Notes: generated by a model not told the origin, from the sequence alone. A stretch of DNA of 54,546 nucleotides from Bermanella sp034111105 (GCA_034111105.1 JAWUXY010000006.1:1-54546); one strand, 5' to 3'. Shown: positions 1 through 7,890, counted from the first letter of the stretch. Numbers and translations: made by a program.

Positions 1-5
1 CCCGA

Positions 6-65
6 AAATGACATTATGACTGCTAAATAGATATCTCATGACTTAAGCCAAGCGGAAGAAATAAG
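6..65 (+). repeat. Direct repeat, copy A (380-bp spacing)
   Basis: Bases 6-65 align without gaps to 386-445. Identical blocks include AAATGAC at the start and ACTTAAG, AAGCGG towards the end. I estimate about 75-80 percent identity by eye. The function is unknown. Confidence 0.55.
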
Positions 66-385
66 AATAAAGCACCAGTTTTAATATTCTGGCTATCCAA
101 AAAGCGAAAATCAGCGATGGATACCCGCCTGCGCGAGTAAGACGACAGACAAAACAAGCAACACTTTTTTACAACCAACCGCAAACCAGACACGTTACGA
201 TACCAACATGCGGCCTTTATCCACCCCATAACAAAAGCATTTAGAAAATATACAAGATTGGCGGTGCATAGTTAGCCGCGAATCGGGTTACGGGGAAAGC
301 GTAGGTTTAGAGCAAAGCTCCCCCGAGAAGAAAAACCGTCAAGCTTTGATTAGCCAGATTACGAAAATTTTGATCATTCAAACAT

Positions 386-445
386 AAATGACACCATTAC
401 TTTTAAATGAACATTTCATTACTTAAGGCAAGCGGAGAAATTAAA
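386..445 (+). repeat. Direct repeat, copy B (380-bp spacing)
   Basis: This is the partner of the segment at 6-65, aligned without gaps. The constant offset suggests an old duplication or two insertions of the same small element. Confidence 0.55.
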
Positions 446-524
446 AAAGTAGCCAAAATTATTGGAGGGATTCGCTTCGCGTTTTCATTTCGCCGCTTAC
501 GCCTGTAATAGCTACAAACGGTTT

Positions 525-698
525 AGAGGCTCATTCAAATCGAACGACATGCAGGGATGCATTAATGCCGTGAGCGCATGGATGCGCAAGAACGGCCAAG
601 AGGGTTCTCGCCCTCCCTCAAGATTTAGCTCAAATCAAAAACGAAAAAGCCCGAACACTTTCGTATTCGGGCTTTAAAATTAATGGCGGTGAGGGAGA
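525..698. repeat. tRNA-tail tandem repeat, copy 1 (distal)
   Basis: From about 541 to 698 this is a near-identical copy of 737-894 (period 196). It contains two small dyads, ATGCA-GGGA-TGCAT and GCGCAT-GG-ATGCGC, then the segment AAGAACGGCCAAGAGG, then an intrinsic terminator, and ends with TGGCGGTGAGGGAG. That last string is the reverse complement of the last 14 bases of the tRNA-Ser gene including CCA. The repeat unit therefore carries the tRNA 3' end plus its downstream terminator. The left edge is fuzzy and resembles the other copy weakly from about 525. Confidence 0.85.
643..676 (-). terminator. Second (duplicated) intrinsic terminator behind tRNA-Ser
   Basis: On the minus strand the stem GCCCGAATAC pairs with GTGTTCGGGC and is followed by TTTTTCG and more T residues. 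It is the copy-1 version of the terminator next to the tRNA and has the better-matched stem of the two. Confidence 0.75.
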
Positions 699-719
699 GA
701 TGGATTGCTCTCCAGTCGC

Positions 720-894
720 TGGGGCTCCCTACGAGTCGAACGACATGCAGGGATGCATTAATGCCGTGGGCGCATGGATGCGCAAGAACGGCCAAGAGGA
801 TTCTCACCCTCCCTCAGGTTTAGCTCGAATCTAAAACGAAAAAAGCCCGAACACTTTTGTATTCGAGCTTTAGAATTAATGGCGGTGAGGGAGG
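720..894. repeat. tRNA-tail tandem repeat, copy 2 (proximal)
   Basis: This copy runs into the real 3' end of the tRNA-Ser gene (880-894), with the same internal order as copy 1: two small palindromes, the AAGAACGGCCAAGAGG segment, terminator, tRNA 3' end. Differences from copy 1 are scattered single bases, which fits an ageing tandem duplication. Confidence 0.85.
838..872 (-). terminator. Intrinsic terminator of tRNA-Ser
   Basis: Read on the minus strand just after the tRNA, AAGCTCGAATAC pairs with GTGTTCGGGCTT with one weak pair, followed by a run of six T. Distance from the tRNA 3' end is about 8 bases, so it is well placed to end the tRNA transcript. Confidence 0.75.
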
Positions 895-967
895 GATTCG
901 AACCCTCGATACGTTACCGTATACACACTTTCCAGGCGTGCTCCTTCGGCCACTCGGACACCTCACC
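880..967 (-). tRNA. tRNA-Ser(GGA)
   Basis: The 88-base minus-strand sequence folds as a class II tRNA. The acceptor stem is GGTGAGG with CCTCACC, the discriminator is G and CCA is encoded. The anticodon stem is CACGC/GTGTG with loop CTGGAAA, giving anticodon GGA, which reads UCC and UCU serine codons. A long variable arm (about TATACGGTAACGTATC) is diagnostic of serine tRNA, and the T-arm is GAGGG-TTCGAAT-CCCTC. It has its own strong promoter at 1045-1072 and a terminator at 838-872, so it is a single-gene transcript. Copies of its 3' tail are duplicated downstream. Confidence 0.97.
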
Positions 968-1044
968 GCAGTTTTACTTTTTTATACTTGCTGTAAAAAA
1001 AACAAGTTCCTAAAGCGTTTTCTTGCACAGCTTTAAGGCGGCGT

Positions 1045-1072
1045 ATTATACAAAGCAGTCCTTTAAGTGCAA
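1045..1072 (-). promoter_or_regulatory. Promoter of tRNA-Ser
   Basis: On the minus strand, TTGCAC (1067-1072) is separated by 16 bases from a perfect TATAAT (1045-1050). The bases after the -10 are ACGCCGCC, the GC-rich discriminator typical of stable-RNA promoters under stringent control. The predicted start near 1038 gives a 5' leader of about 70 bases before the tRNA. Confidence 0.85.
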
Positions 1073-1094
1073 GTAATTCCTTGATTTTTAAGCA

Positions 1095-1646
1095 CTAATC
1101 CCAGTATTTTACATAGCCTTCAAGGCTAGTATTTGGTTTGCTCGGCAGTTTTTCTGGCGTGCCTACGTATAAAAAGCCCACTATCTCGCCCTGCTCACTT
1201 AAATCAAAAGCGTGCTTAACCACTTTGGCATGTGCCATATCGCCGGTGCGCCAAATAGAGCCGTAACCCAAAGAGCTAATGGCCACCTGCATATTTTGAA
1301 TGGCAGCACCTACCGCGAGTATTTGTTCTAAAGCAGATACCTTGGTGTTCTCTTGAGGCTCACACACAGCGACTATTATAAGCGGCGCACGCAAAGGCAT
1401 GTTGCGGGTCTTTTCTAGCTTATCTTGGGCTACAGGCTGGTCGGCTAGTGACTCGGCAAATATGTCACCTAGCTTAATCAAACCCTCACCTTGTATTACA
1501 TGATAAAACCAAGGTTTTAGGCGAGCATGGTCTGGGGCTCTTAGGGCACAAGCCAATATCTGCTGGAGTTCGTCTTGATTTGGGGCTGGCGCCACTAATT
1601 TGGGACAAGATACTCGATTTTGTAGCAGCTCGATTACTGTATTCAA
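1095..1646 (-). CDS. ydjA: Nitroreductase family oxidoreductase, YdjA-like
   Basis: This is an FMN-dependent NAD(P)H oxidoreductase of the small YdjA branch of the nitroreductase fold. Its 183 residues match the usual length of that branch exactly. Recognisable stretches are the N-terminal LLQNRVSCPKL (the family's R-x-S FMN contact region), LRAPDHARLKPWFYHVI, RAPLIIVAVCE, GYGSIWRTGDM and the C-terminal IVGFLYVGTPEKL. Proteins of this family are cytosolic dimers and the natural substrate is unknown. The start is a TTG, which I accept because AAGGAG lies seven bases upstream and no other start is near. It stands alone, divergent from the cyclase gene. Confidence 0.85.
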   Translation of the reverse strand: MNTVIELLQNRVSCPKLVAPAPNQDELQQILACALRAPDHARLKPWFYHVIQGEGLIKLGDIFAESLADQPVAQDKLEKTRNMPLRAPLIIVAVCEPQENTKVSALEQILAVGAAIQNMQVAISSLGYGSIWRTGDMAHAKVVKHAFDLSEQGEIVGFLYVGTPEKLPSKPNTSLEGYVKYWD

Positions 1647-1727
1647 TGAGTCTCCTTATAACTTTTGGTATTAGATCGATTAATTTAGTGCATATCCAGT
1701 ACAGAACCTTGCACCCAAGGCCTTCTA

Positions 1728-1740
1728 AGTATTAAATACT
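1728..1740. promoter_or_regulatory. Palindrome in the nitroreductase/cyclase divergent region
   Basis: AGTATT-A-AATACT is a perfect 13-base inverted repeat in the 146-base region between two divergent genes. It lies 18 bases after a TTGCAC that could serve as a -35 for the cyclase gene. It could be an operator, but no regulator can be named. Confidence 0.35.
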
Positions 1741-1792
1741 CCTCTTATTTCTGCACTGTAGCAGCTGTATTTAAGAATTATCAATTAGATCA

Positions 1793-3175
1793 ATGACTAA
1801 CACCAGCCAAGAATCACAATCAGCCCCTCTATATGAGTTTTACTCCCGTTGCATGGGCTTTATCGGTGGTGCTATTACTATAATACTCGCTAACCGAATT
1901 GGCCTTTGGTCTGGCTATGAGCATGAAGTAGTTACCCTGTGCATTTTATACCCGATATTGGCATTATTTATTGGCAGGAAGCTCCCGCCTAACTACATCC
2001 ACCTTAGACGTTCTATTTTTATCTCTATAGATGCCGCCCTCGTTGGTTCTTTGATGGCATACATGGATTTTGCCATTGTCCCTAGTATCTTGTTCTTCGT
2101 AATGGTGAATAGCTCTACCATGTCTTTAGGTAGCCTAGGAACGTGGTTTTTCTCTATTTTAAGCCTAGTAGCTGGCGCCTATATCGGGACGTTACTTTTT
2201 GGCTTTGATTTGCACTTCGAGGCGCCACACATTCTCATTGTCGCTTCTGCTATTTCTATAACGATACACCTTGCTGTATCTGCTTTTTATGCCGGCAAGC
2301 AGGCCAAGCAGTTAGCAAAACTGCATAGTGAATTAAAAACAGAACAAGCTAAGCAACAAAAGCTATCGAACAAAGTGGCTAAATATATTTCACCACAAAT
2401 TTGGGAATCTATCTTTTTAGATAACCGTGAAGTCAAACTAGAGACCCAACGCAAAAAACTGGTGGTATTTTTCTCAGATATTAAAGGTTTTACGTCTCTC
2501 TCTGAGCAACTTGAATCAGAAGCCCTAACAGAATTACTCAATAACTATTTAACCGAGATGACCAATATCGCCTTAAAATATGGTGGCACCATAGATAAGT
2601 ACATAGGCGATAGCATTATGGTGTTTTTTGGTGACCCTAAAACCCAAGGCGCTAAAAAAGACACGCTCGCATGTGTGGCCATGGCCATTGAAATGCGCAA
2701 GCATATGAAAATTTTAAGACAAAAATGGCGCGCCCAAGGCGTACTAACCCCATTAGAAATTCGCATGGGCATTAACACTGGTTACTGCACCGTCGGTAAC
2801 TTTGGTACCGAATCCCGCATGGATTACACGATTATTGGTCGTGAAGTAAACATGGCGAGCCGCTTAGAAAGCGCAGCCGACTCTGGGGAGATTTTACTCT
2901 CACACGAAGCCTATTCTTTAATTCAAGATAAAATCATTTGTCGCGAAAAAGGTATGATCAGCGCGAAAGGTTTCTCGCGCCCTGTTCCTGTTTATGAAGC
3001 CGTTGACTTTAGACATAATCTTGCATCTAAGTCATCTTTCATCGAGCACGAACTACCAGGGTTTTCTATGTATATGGATACTAATCGCATCAATAACTAT
3101 GATCGTGAAAAAATTGCTAAGGCCCTTGAGCTTGCAGCCATTAAAATGAAAAACCAAAATAAAATGCAAGGCTAA
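1793..3175 (+). CDS. Membrane class III adenylate cyclase with MASE2-like sensor
   Basis: It makes cAMP from ATP at the inner membrane. Residues about 15-185 hold several hydrophobic helices with the R-S-x-F-x-S-x-D and VPSILFFVMVN features of MASE2 sensors. A short helical linker (185-205) leads to a class III cyclase domain (about 215-410). The two metal-binding aspartates are D229 (FFSDIKGFT) and D273 (YIGDS). The adenine-selecting pair is K269 and D344, which points to adenylate rather than guanylate cyclase. N353 and R357 (VNMASR) are the transition-state residues. Length (460) and layout resemble Pseudomonas CyaB. The stop codon overlaps the next start (TAATG), so the two are translationally coupled. 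The ribosome binding site is poor. Confidence 0.88.
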   Translation: MTNTSQESQSAPLYEFYSRCMGFIGGAITIILANRIGLWSGYEHEVVTLCILYPILALFIGRKLPPNYIHLRRSIFISIDAALVGSLMAYMDFAIVPSILFFVMVNSSTMSLGSLGTWFFSILSLVAGAYIGTLLFGFDLHFEAPHILIVASAISITIHLAVSAFYAGKQAKQLAKLHSELKTEQAKQQKLSNKVAKYISPQIWESIFLDNREVKLETQRKKLVVFFSDIKGFTSLSEQLESEALTELLNNYLTEMTNIALKYGGTIDKYIGDSIMVFFGDPKTQGAKKDTLACVAMAIEMRKHMKILRQKWRAQGVLTPLEIRMGINTGYCTVGNFGTESRMDYTIIGREVNMASRLESAADSGEILLSHEAYSLIQDKIICREKGMISAKGFSRPVPVYEAVDFRHNLASKSSFIEHELPGFSMYMDTNRINNYDREKIAKALELAAIKMKNQNKMQG

Positions 3176-3798
3176 TGAGCCAGTCTAAACCCTCTTCCAA
3201 TACCGTCGTTATTAGCATCTTTGTGGCGCTAGGCATTTGGCTAATCACTGTATTGGTCGCCCTTAGTTGGTTTCAATCTCGCTATATCAACGAATTTAGT
3301 CACCAACAACCAGATTTTCTTCAAGCCAGCTATACCGAGCAATGGTTTCAGCAATTACTCAGTCACCTGCCAGATAAGACCAAGCAAGCCCGTGTCATTC
3401 AGTTATGGCTACCTGATTGCTTATGTAATCGCTTTGCAAGGCCTCACGCGATTAAAGCCATGGAAGTCAGCCAAACCTTGGGCTACGAGCATATTACTTT
3501 GATTCCAAGTCGCTACGCAGACCAACAAGACCAGCTACAGGCACTCAACCCACAAACACAGATTATTCCTATCGACCCTAAGATATTGAAAAGCTGGCCT
3601 GCTAACCCTTCTGTCTTGATCGAAGGCCCATTGAGTCAATTACTGTATATTGGCCCTCTGGGCTTTGGTGCCTTTTGCAGCCAAGCTACCACTAGTGCCA
3701 TAGAAAGCCAGCTTTTAGGCGTTGCCAACCACACTAGCCGGGCTTTTTATAACCAAGTCGGTCAAGGGTGCTTCTGTCAGTGGCCCACTGATAAATAA
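3175..3798 (+). CDS. Membrane-anchored thioredoxin-like protein (DUF6436-like)
   Basis: A 207-residue protein with one N-terminal transmembrane helix (about 10-32) and a soluble, probably periplasmic remainder. Cysteine-rich motifs stand out: WLPDCLCNRF near residue 80, GFGAFCSQ near 160 and GCFCQW at the C terminus. The first has the look of a thioredoxin-like fold with a CxC pair. I believe it belongs to the DUF6436 family but cannot confirm that here. It overlaps the cyclase stop by one base, so it is made together with the cyclase. A role in sensing or redox tuning of that cyclase is inference only. Confidence 0.6.
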   Translation: MSQSKPSSNTVVISIFVALGIWLITVLVALSWFQSRYINEFSHQQPDFLQASYTEQWFQQLLSHLPDKTKQARVIQLWLPDCLCNRFARPHAIKAMEVSQTLGYEHITLIPSRYADQQDQLQALNPQTQIIPIDPKILKSWPANPSVLIEGPLSQLLYIGPLGFGAFCSQATTSAIESQLLGVANHTSRAFYNQVGQGCFCQWPTDK

Positions 3799-3866
3799 TC
3801 TATATTTCTCTATTTGATGGCCATATTTGAACTAGTCTTACATCAGACCCGTTAAATCTGACCATC

Positions 3867-6038
3867 ATGCTGCAATCAAATTATCAAAGCTTAGTACGTA
3901 TTGGCCGCAACCTTATCAGCGAGCGCAATATATCAAAGTTGTGTGAGCTCATACTCGATGAAGCGCAAGCACTCACCGGTGCCGATGGGGGCACCCTTTA
4001 TCTCGTAAACAAGCAGCCACCCACTGAGCTTCAATTTGCCATCGTGCATAATAATTCATTAGATATACGCTTGGTCAGTGACACCGGTTATTCTGCGTTT
4101 CCTTCTATCCCTTTATTTGAAAACAACGGAAAAATAAATCAGCGTCATGTAGCGGCCTTTACTGCTCACGCCAAAGCCCCCATTAATATAGAAGACGCTT
4201 ACGACAACACACAATTTGATTTTTCTGGCGCCAAGCAATTTGATGAAACAAATCAATATCGCACCCAATCTGTTCTCGCCATTCCATTGCTTAACGAGTC
4301 CAACCAAATATTAGGAATATTACAACTAATAAACGCGCAAGACTCCAAGACAGGTAAGATCATTCCCTTTGGTAAAGAGATTGAACCACTCATTATGTCA
4401 CTGGCAACGTTTGCAGCCAGCGCGATTGAAAACCGTACTATCAGCGACGGACAAAAAGCTTTATTGGTTGAATTAGCCGCCACCAATGACACCGAAGAAA
4501 TCATAGAACGTATATTAGATGAAGCCATCAACTTAACTCACAGTGAAGGCGGTACGTTATATCTCACGCAAAGTGATGACGATGGAGAGGTAAGTAAACT
4601 TAAATTTGAAATTATTAAGAATGATGCGCTTAACCTCAAAATGGGTGGTAAGAAAGGCACCCCTATTCCGTTTCCAGCGCTTGAGTTATTTACACCCGAC
4701 GGCAGTGAAAATCATAATAACGTAGCCGCTTACAGCGCTAACAGCAAACAAATCATCAACATAGATGACGTATACACTTGCGATGATTTTGATTTTTCAG
4801 GCGCGCGTGAGTTTGATAAACAAGCTCAATACCGAACACAAAGTGTTCTCACCTTTCCATTGCTTAATCATCAACAAGAAGTAATTGGTGTTTTACAATT
4901 AATTAACGCTCGCCTACCTGACTCCAGTGAAAAAGTGCCCTTTTCTGATCGTTATATTCCGCTATTAAAAGGTCTTGCACTATATGCTTCCATTGCATTA
5001 AACAATCAGATATTAGTTCAAGATCTAAAAAACTTATTGGATGCTTTTGTTAAAACCATTGCAAAAGCCATTGATGCTAAAAGTCCTCATACCAGTGGCC
5101 ATTGTCAGCGCGTGCCTTTATTAATGGAATTAATCGCTGAAGCCGCCTGTAGCGACACAGTATTATTTAAAGACTTTAATTTAAGCGAAGAAGAATGGTA
5201 CGAGTTAAGAGTAAGTGCTTGGATGCACGATTGCGGCAAGCTAGCAACGCCCGACAGTGTATTAGATAAATCAACCAAACTGCATAGAATGCGCGATGGC
5301 ATTGAATTAGTTGAAGCGCGCTTTGCCAATTTAAAACAACAATTAGAGTTAGATTACCTACACGAGTGCATTCAATACCCAGAGCAAGAAAGCGCACTTA
5401 AAGCCGTATTAAAAACCAAATTAGATTCACTAACCGATGACCTCAACTTTGTACGCACTAGTAACAAAGGTGGGGAATTCATGAAAGATGAGTCAAAACA
5501 ACGTATTATGGAAATCGCTAAACTTCAATGGCCTGACTTTAACGGTGATCTACAAGTCATGCTAAGCGAAGAAGAAATTTATAACCTGTGCATTGAGCGC
5601 GGCACTCTCACCGCCGAAGAAAGACAGATCATCAATAACCACATGACAGTCACCATCGACATGTTAGAAGGGTTACCTTTCCCCAAACAATTAAAACGTG
5701 TGCCCGAATATGCCGGTGGCCACCATGAAAAAATGAATGGTACTGGTTTTCCTAGAGGCTTAACCCGAGAGCAAATGTCGATACCTGCACGAATGATGGC
5801 CGTGGCAGATATTTTTGAAGCGCTAACCGCTAAAGATCGCCCCTATAAAGACCCAATGAAAATCAGCTTGTCATTAAATATCATGCACCGCATGGTGGAA
5901 GATGAACACATAGACCCAGACATTTACGAATTATTCGTCAAGTCCCGTGTATGGGAAAAGTACGCTAAACGTGTACTGAGCCCAGAACAAATTGACGTTA
6001 ATGACATAACGCCTTATCTACTGAATAAAACCCATTAA
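3867..6038 (+). CDS. GAF-GAF-HD-GYP domain protein (probable c-di-GMP phosphodiesterase)
   Basis: A cytosolic 723-residue signalling protein. Two GAF domains (about 15-170 and 200-375) are clear internal duplicates: both carry FDFSGA followed by YRTQSVL. They are followed by an HD-GYP domain (about 385-690). The HD pair is H454-D455 (WMHDCGK). The second signature at 619-629 reads HHEKMNGTGFP, where the usual DG-x-GYP has become NG-T-GFP (F628). A helical insertion of about 100 residues lies between the two halves. HD-GYP proteins hydrolyse c-di-GMP with a metal centre, and the metal ligands appear present, so activity is plausible. The gene follows the cyclase pair after 68 bases, and a shared stop with arsM is formed by the terminator at 6061-6090. 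Confidence 0.87.
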   Translation: MLQSNYQSLVRIGRNLISERNISKLCELILDEAQALTGADGGTLYLVNKQPPTELQFAIVHNNSLDIRLVSDTGYSAFPSIPLFENNGKINQRHVAAFTAHAKAPINIEDAYDNTQFDFSGAKQFDETNQYRTQSVLAIPLLNESNQILGILQLINAQDSKTGKIIPFGKEIEPLIMSLATFAASAIENRTISDGQKALLVELAATNDTEEIIERILDEAINLTHSEGGTLYLTQSDDDGEVSKLKFEIIKNDALNLKMGGKKGTPIPFPALELFTPDGSENHNNVAAYSANSKQIINIDDVYTCDDFDFSGAREFDKQAQYRTQSVLTFPLLNHQQEVIGVLQLINARLPDSSEKVPFSDRYIPLLKGLALYASIALNNQILVQDLKNLLDAFVKTIAKAIDAKSPHTSGHCQRVPLLMELIAEAACSDTVLFKDFNLSEEEWYELRVSAWMHDCGKLATPDSVLDKSTKLHRMRDGIELVEARFANLKQQLELDYLHECIQYPEQESALKAVLKTKLDSLTDDLNFVRTSNKGGEFMKDESKQRIMEIAKLQWPDFNGDLQVMLSEEEIYNLCIERGTLTAEERQIINNHMTVTIDMLEGLPFPKQLKRVPEYAGGHHEKMNGTGFPRGLTREQMSIPARMMAVADIFEALTAKDRPYKDPMKISLSLNIMHRMVEDEHIDPDIYELFVKSRVWEKYAKRVLSPEQIDVNDITPYLLNKTH

Positions 6039-6060
6039 AAAAACAAAACATTCATACATA

Positions 6061-6090
6061 AAAATGCCAGATATTATCTGGCATTTTATA
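6061..6090. terminator. Bidirectional terminator between HD-GYP gene and arsM
   Basis: AATGCCAGATA pairs perfectly with TATCTGGCATT, flanked by AAA on the left and TTTT on the right. The two neighbouring genes converge here, so it can end both transcripts. Confidence 0.85.
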
Positions 6091-6112
6091 GGCAATACTG
6101 ACTAATCAGCCG

Positions 6113-7156
6113 TTAACAGCAAGCGCCGCCATCGACACTCCCATCGGTTACAAAAGGAATAGGCGTACCGCAATCTGGGTAAATGCCATAGTGCGTTGAC
6201 CAATCACCAAAAAAATCAAAATGGGATTTAAAGCGCGTATCACTTAACATGCGATAAGTGTTACCACACACTGAAAACATTTTGCCGGTCTCAATTTTAT
6301 GATGATTATCAAGCATCAAAAAATGTGGATGATGTTCAACTGTCCCTTTATAACGCACGGCCTGACCATAATCTTCACACGCCGTCTCTAAGCTATCAAT
6401 TTTAAACAGTCGATAAGTGGCACTGTAAAAATTCATATGCCCTATCTTAGCTTCAAGTTTGCTGTTTTCAATGGTAAGCACTCTGTCTTTAACCAAGCGA
6501 GGATCCGTAAAACCCGCTTGTTTGCTGAAGTCTAAAAAGTCACGCCAATACAAGGCACCACTTAAACATTCACCATACAATACTTCATCTTTAACCAGCT
6601 CGTCAGGGATGCGACGATCACAATACACATCAGAGAAGTACATCTCGCCACCCTGCTTTAACAAACGATGAGCTTGCTTCAATACATTTTGTTTATCTTG
6701 CACAAGGTTAATCACACAGTTCGATACGATCAAATCAAAATAACCATCATCAAACGGAAGGTTTTCTAATTGATCAATATCCCCTTGTATAAACGTCACA
6801 TTGGATTGTTCAAAACCAAAAATATCCGCGTGATAGTCTTGATATTCTCTGGCAATATTAAGCTGCTTTTCAGTCATATCTAAGCCAACAACTTGGCCTG
6901 TCTCACCAACCATAGCAGATAGAGCATAAACATCTCGACCAGCGCCACAACCTAAATCCAGTACCCTCAAACCTTCCATCTGCTCTGGTACTACTAAGCC
7001 ACAACCATAATAACGCATCAACACTTCGTCATGGACTTTTGACAATATAGGCTTCAAAAATTCAGGCATGGCTTCATCGGTACAGCATGCATTGGTTTGC
7101 AAATCATCTGAGCTTTGTAAAACCTTACCGTAATAATCTTTAACTGACTCTAACAT
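6113..7156 (-). CDS. arsM: Arsenite S-adenosylmethyltransferase
   Basis: It transfers methyl groups from S-adenosylmethionine to trivalent arsenic in the cytosol. The SAM-binding motif VLDLGCGAGRD lies at 65-75. The conserved ArsM cysteines are present: C24/C25 (NACCT), C147 (VSNCVINL) and C197 (YGECLSGAL), matching the three arsenic-binding cysteines of characterised algal ArsM. At 347 residues it carries an extra domain of about 120 residues after the methyltransferase core and ends GGACC. Such long forms occur in bacteria that make arsenosugars, but no radical-SAM ArsS partner lies next to it. A good Shine-Dalgarno (AAGGGG) precedes the start. It is convergent with the HD-GYP gene and divergent from the acetyltransferase. 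Confidence 0.87.
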   Translation of the reverse strand: MLESVKDYYGKVLQSSDDLQTNACCTDEAMPEFLKPILSKVHDEVLMRYYGCGLVVPEQMEGLRVLDLGCGAGRDVYALSAMVGETGQVVGLDMTEKQLNIAREYQDYHADIFGFEQSNVTFIQGDIDQLENLPFDDGYFDLIVSNCVINLVQDKQNVLKQAHRLLKQGGEMYFSDVYCDRRIPDELVKDEVLYGECLSGALYWRDFLDFSKQAGFTDPRLVKDRVLTIENSKLEAKIGHMNFYSATYRLFKIDSLETACEDYGQAVRYKGTVEHHPHFLMLDNHHKIETGKMFSVCGNTYRMLSDTRFKSHFDFFGDWSTHYGIYPDCGTPIPFVTDGSVDGGACC

Positions 7157-7277
7157 GCCAAAACCCCTTCAATATCAATAGTGCAACCTGAGACCTTTAT
7201 ATATAACCAAAGTTCGGCCAAATAGCACCTTTTTCTACACTGGAAAACCTTTCATAGTAAAAGAAAAAAGTAGCCGT

Positions 7278-7871
7278 ATGACCATTCAACCAGCCCAATC
7301 AATTCATGCACATGCAGCTTGCGAACTGATTTATCAATCCGGTCCAGTTGCATTTGAATATATTTTCAATAGAAAGCACGGCCCAGAAGTTAAGGTCTTC
7401 TTGCGTCATTTATTTAGAACCAAAAAAACCATGTTCAGCCATCAGCATCATTTAGTATGCATAGATAAACATAATGTAGTCGCCACCCTAGGAAGTTTTA
7501 GCAAAAGCAGCCATAAGCAAACATTTTTTGCCAATTTTTACAGTATCTATATGCATTATGGATTGAAAGGCATATTAAAAGGTATGAAGTTTGAAAAACA
7601 GCTGGTTAGACCGCCTAAAGATGACTGTCTGTACCTGTGTCACATCGCCGTCGCTCCCGATGCACAAGGAAGGGGCATCGCAAGCAAACTTATTAGCTAT
7701 ATGTCGGTAAAAGCCAAAGAAACAGGATTTAGTAAACTTAGCTTAGATGTGGCGCAAAAAAATCACCAAGCATTAAATTTGTATTTATCACATGGCTTTA
7801 AGATCATTAGCATACAAAATAGTTACAACGATATATTAGATAATCACATATATATGGAGAAGATATTGTAA
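7278..7871 (+). CDS. GNAT family N-acetyltransferase
   Basis: A 197-residue protein with the acetyl-CoA binding signature of GNAT enzymes: HIAVAPDAQGRGIASKL (about 114-130) has the Q-x-x-G-x-G/A loop after a beta strand. It is followed by LSLDVAQKNHQALNLYLSHGF, the motif B region. The N-terminal half is not specific enough to name a substrate. It stands alone, divergent from arsM and convergent with tgpA. No strong ribosome binding site is visible, and the ATG chosen is the first in frame. Confidence 0.75.
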   Translation: MTIQPAQSIHAHAACELIYQSGPVAFEYIFNRKHGPEVKVFLRHLFRTKKTMFSHQHHLVCIDKHNVVATLGSFSKSSHKQTFFANFYSIYMHYGLKGILKGMKFEKQLVRPPKDDCLYLCHIAVAPDAQGRGIASKLISYMSVKAKETGFSKLSLDVAQKNHQALNLYLSHGFKIISIQNSYNDILDNHIYMEKIL

Positions 7872-7890
7872 AAACTTATGCTAAATTTCT

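Larger units (their letters stand above)
1..540. other. Non-coding, repeat-rich stretch
   Basis: I see no credible gene here. The open frames lack ribosome binding sites and have low-complexity, unrecognisable products. Two segments resemble each other at a constant offset of 380 bases (6-65 and 386-445, roughly three quarters identical, sharing the core CTTAAGsCAAGCGG). Around 114-147 there is a short GC-rich segment (ACCCGCCTGCGCGAGT) that can fold on itself and resembles the small dispersed palindromic repeats common in gammaproteobacterial intergenic DNA. At 464-474 the 11-mer GGAGGGATTCG equals part of the T-arm of the tRNA-Ser gene at 890-900. The region appears to be accumulated repeat debris rather than coding sequence. 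Confidence 0.6.

Noticed and set aside
23..229. Minus-strand open frame of 68 codons at the window start
   Set aside because: It has no ribosome binding site or recognisable domain, and its course through a GC-rich palindromic patch suggests chance.
462..807. Two open frames in the repeat region on both strands
   Set aside because: They follow the repeat units and terminators, lack ribosome binding sites and would encode unrelated low-complexity peptides.
525..894. Possible CRISPR array or integron-like repeat near the tRNA
   Set aside because: There are only two units of about 160 bases without short regular spacers, and no cas or integrase genes in the window.
880..967. Genomic island or prophage integrated at tRNA-Ser
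   Set aside because: No integrase, phage genes or long flanking direct repeats are present; only the short tail duplication is visible.
774..1013. Plus-strand open frame of 79 codons
   Set aside because: It runs antisense through the whole tRNA-Ser gene; its peptide (with REGFEPSIRYRIHTF) is the familiar artefact of translating tRNA genes backwards.
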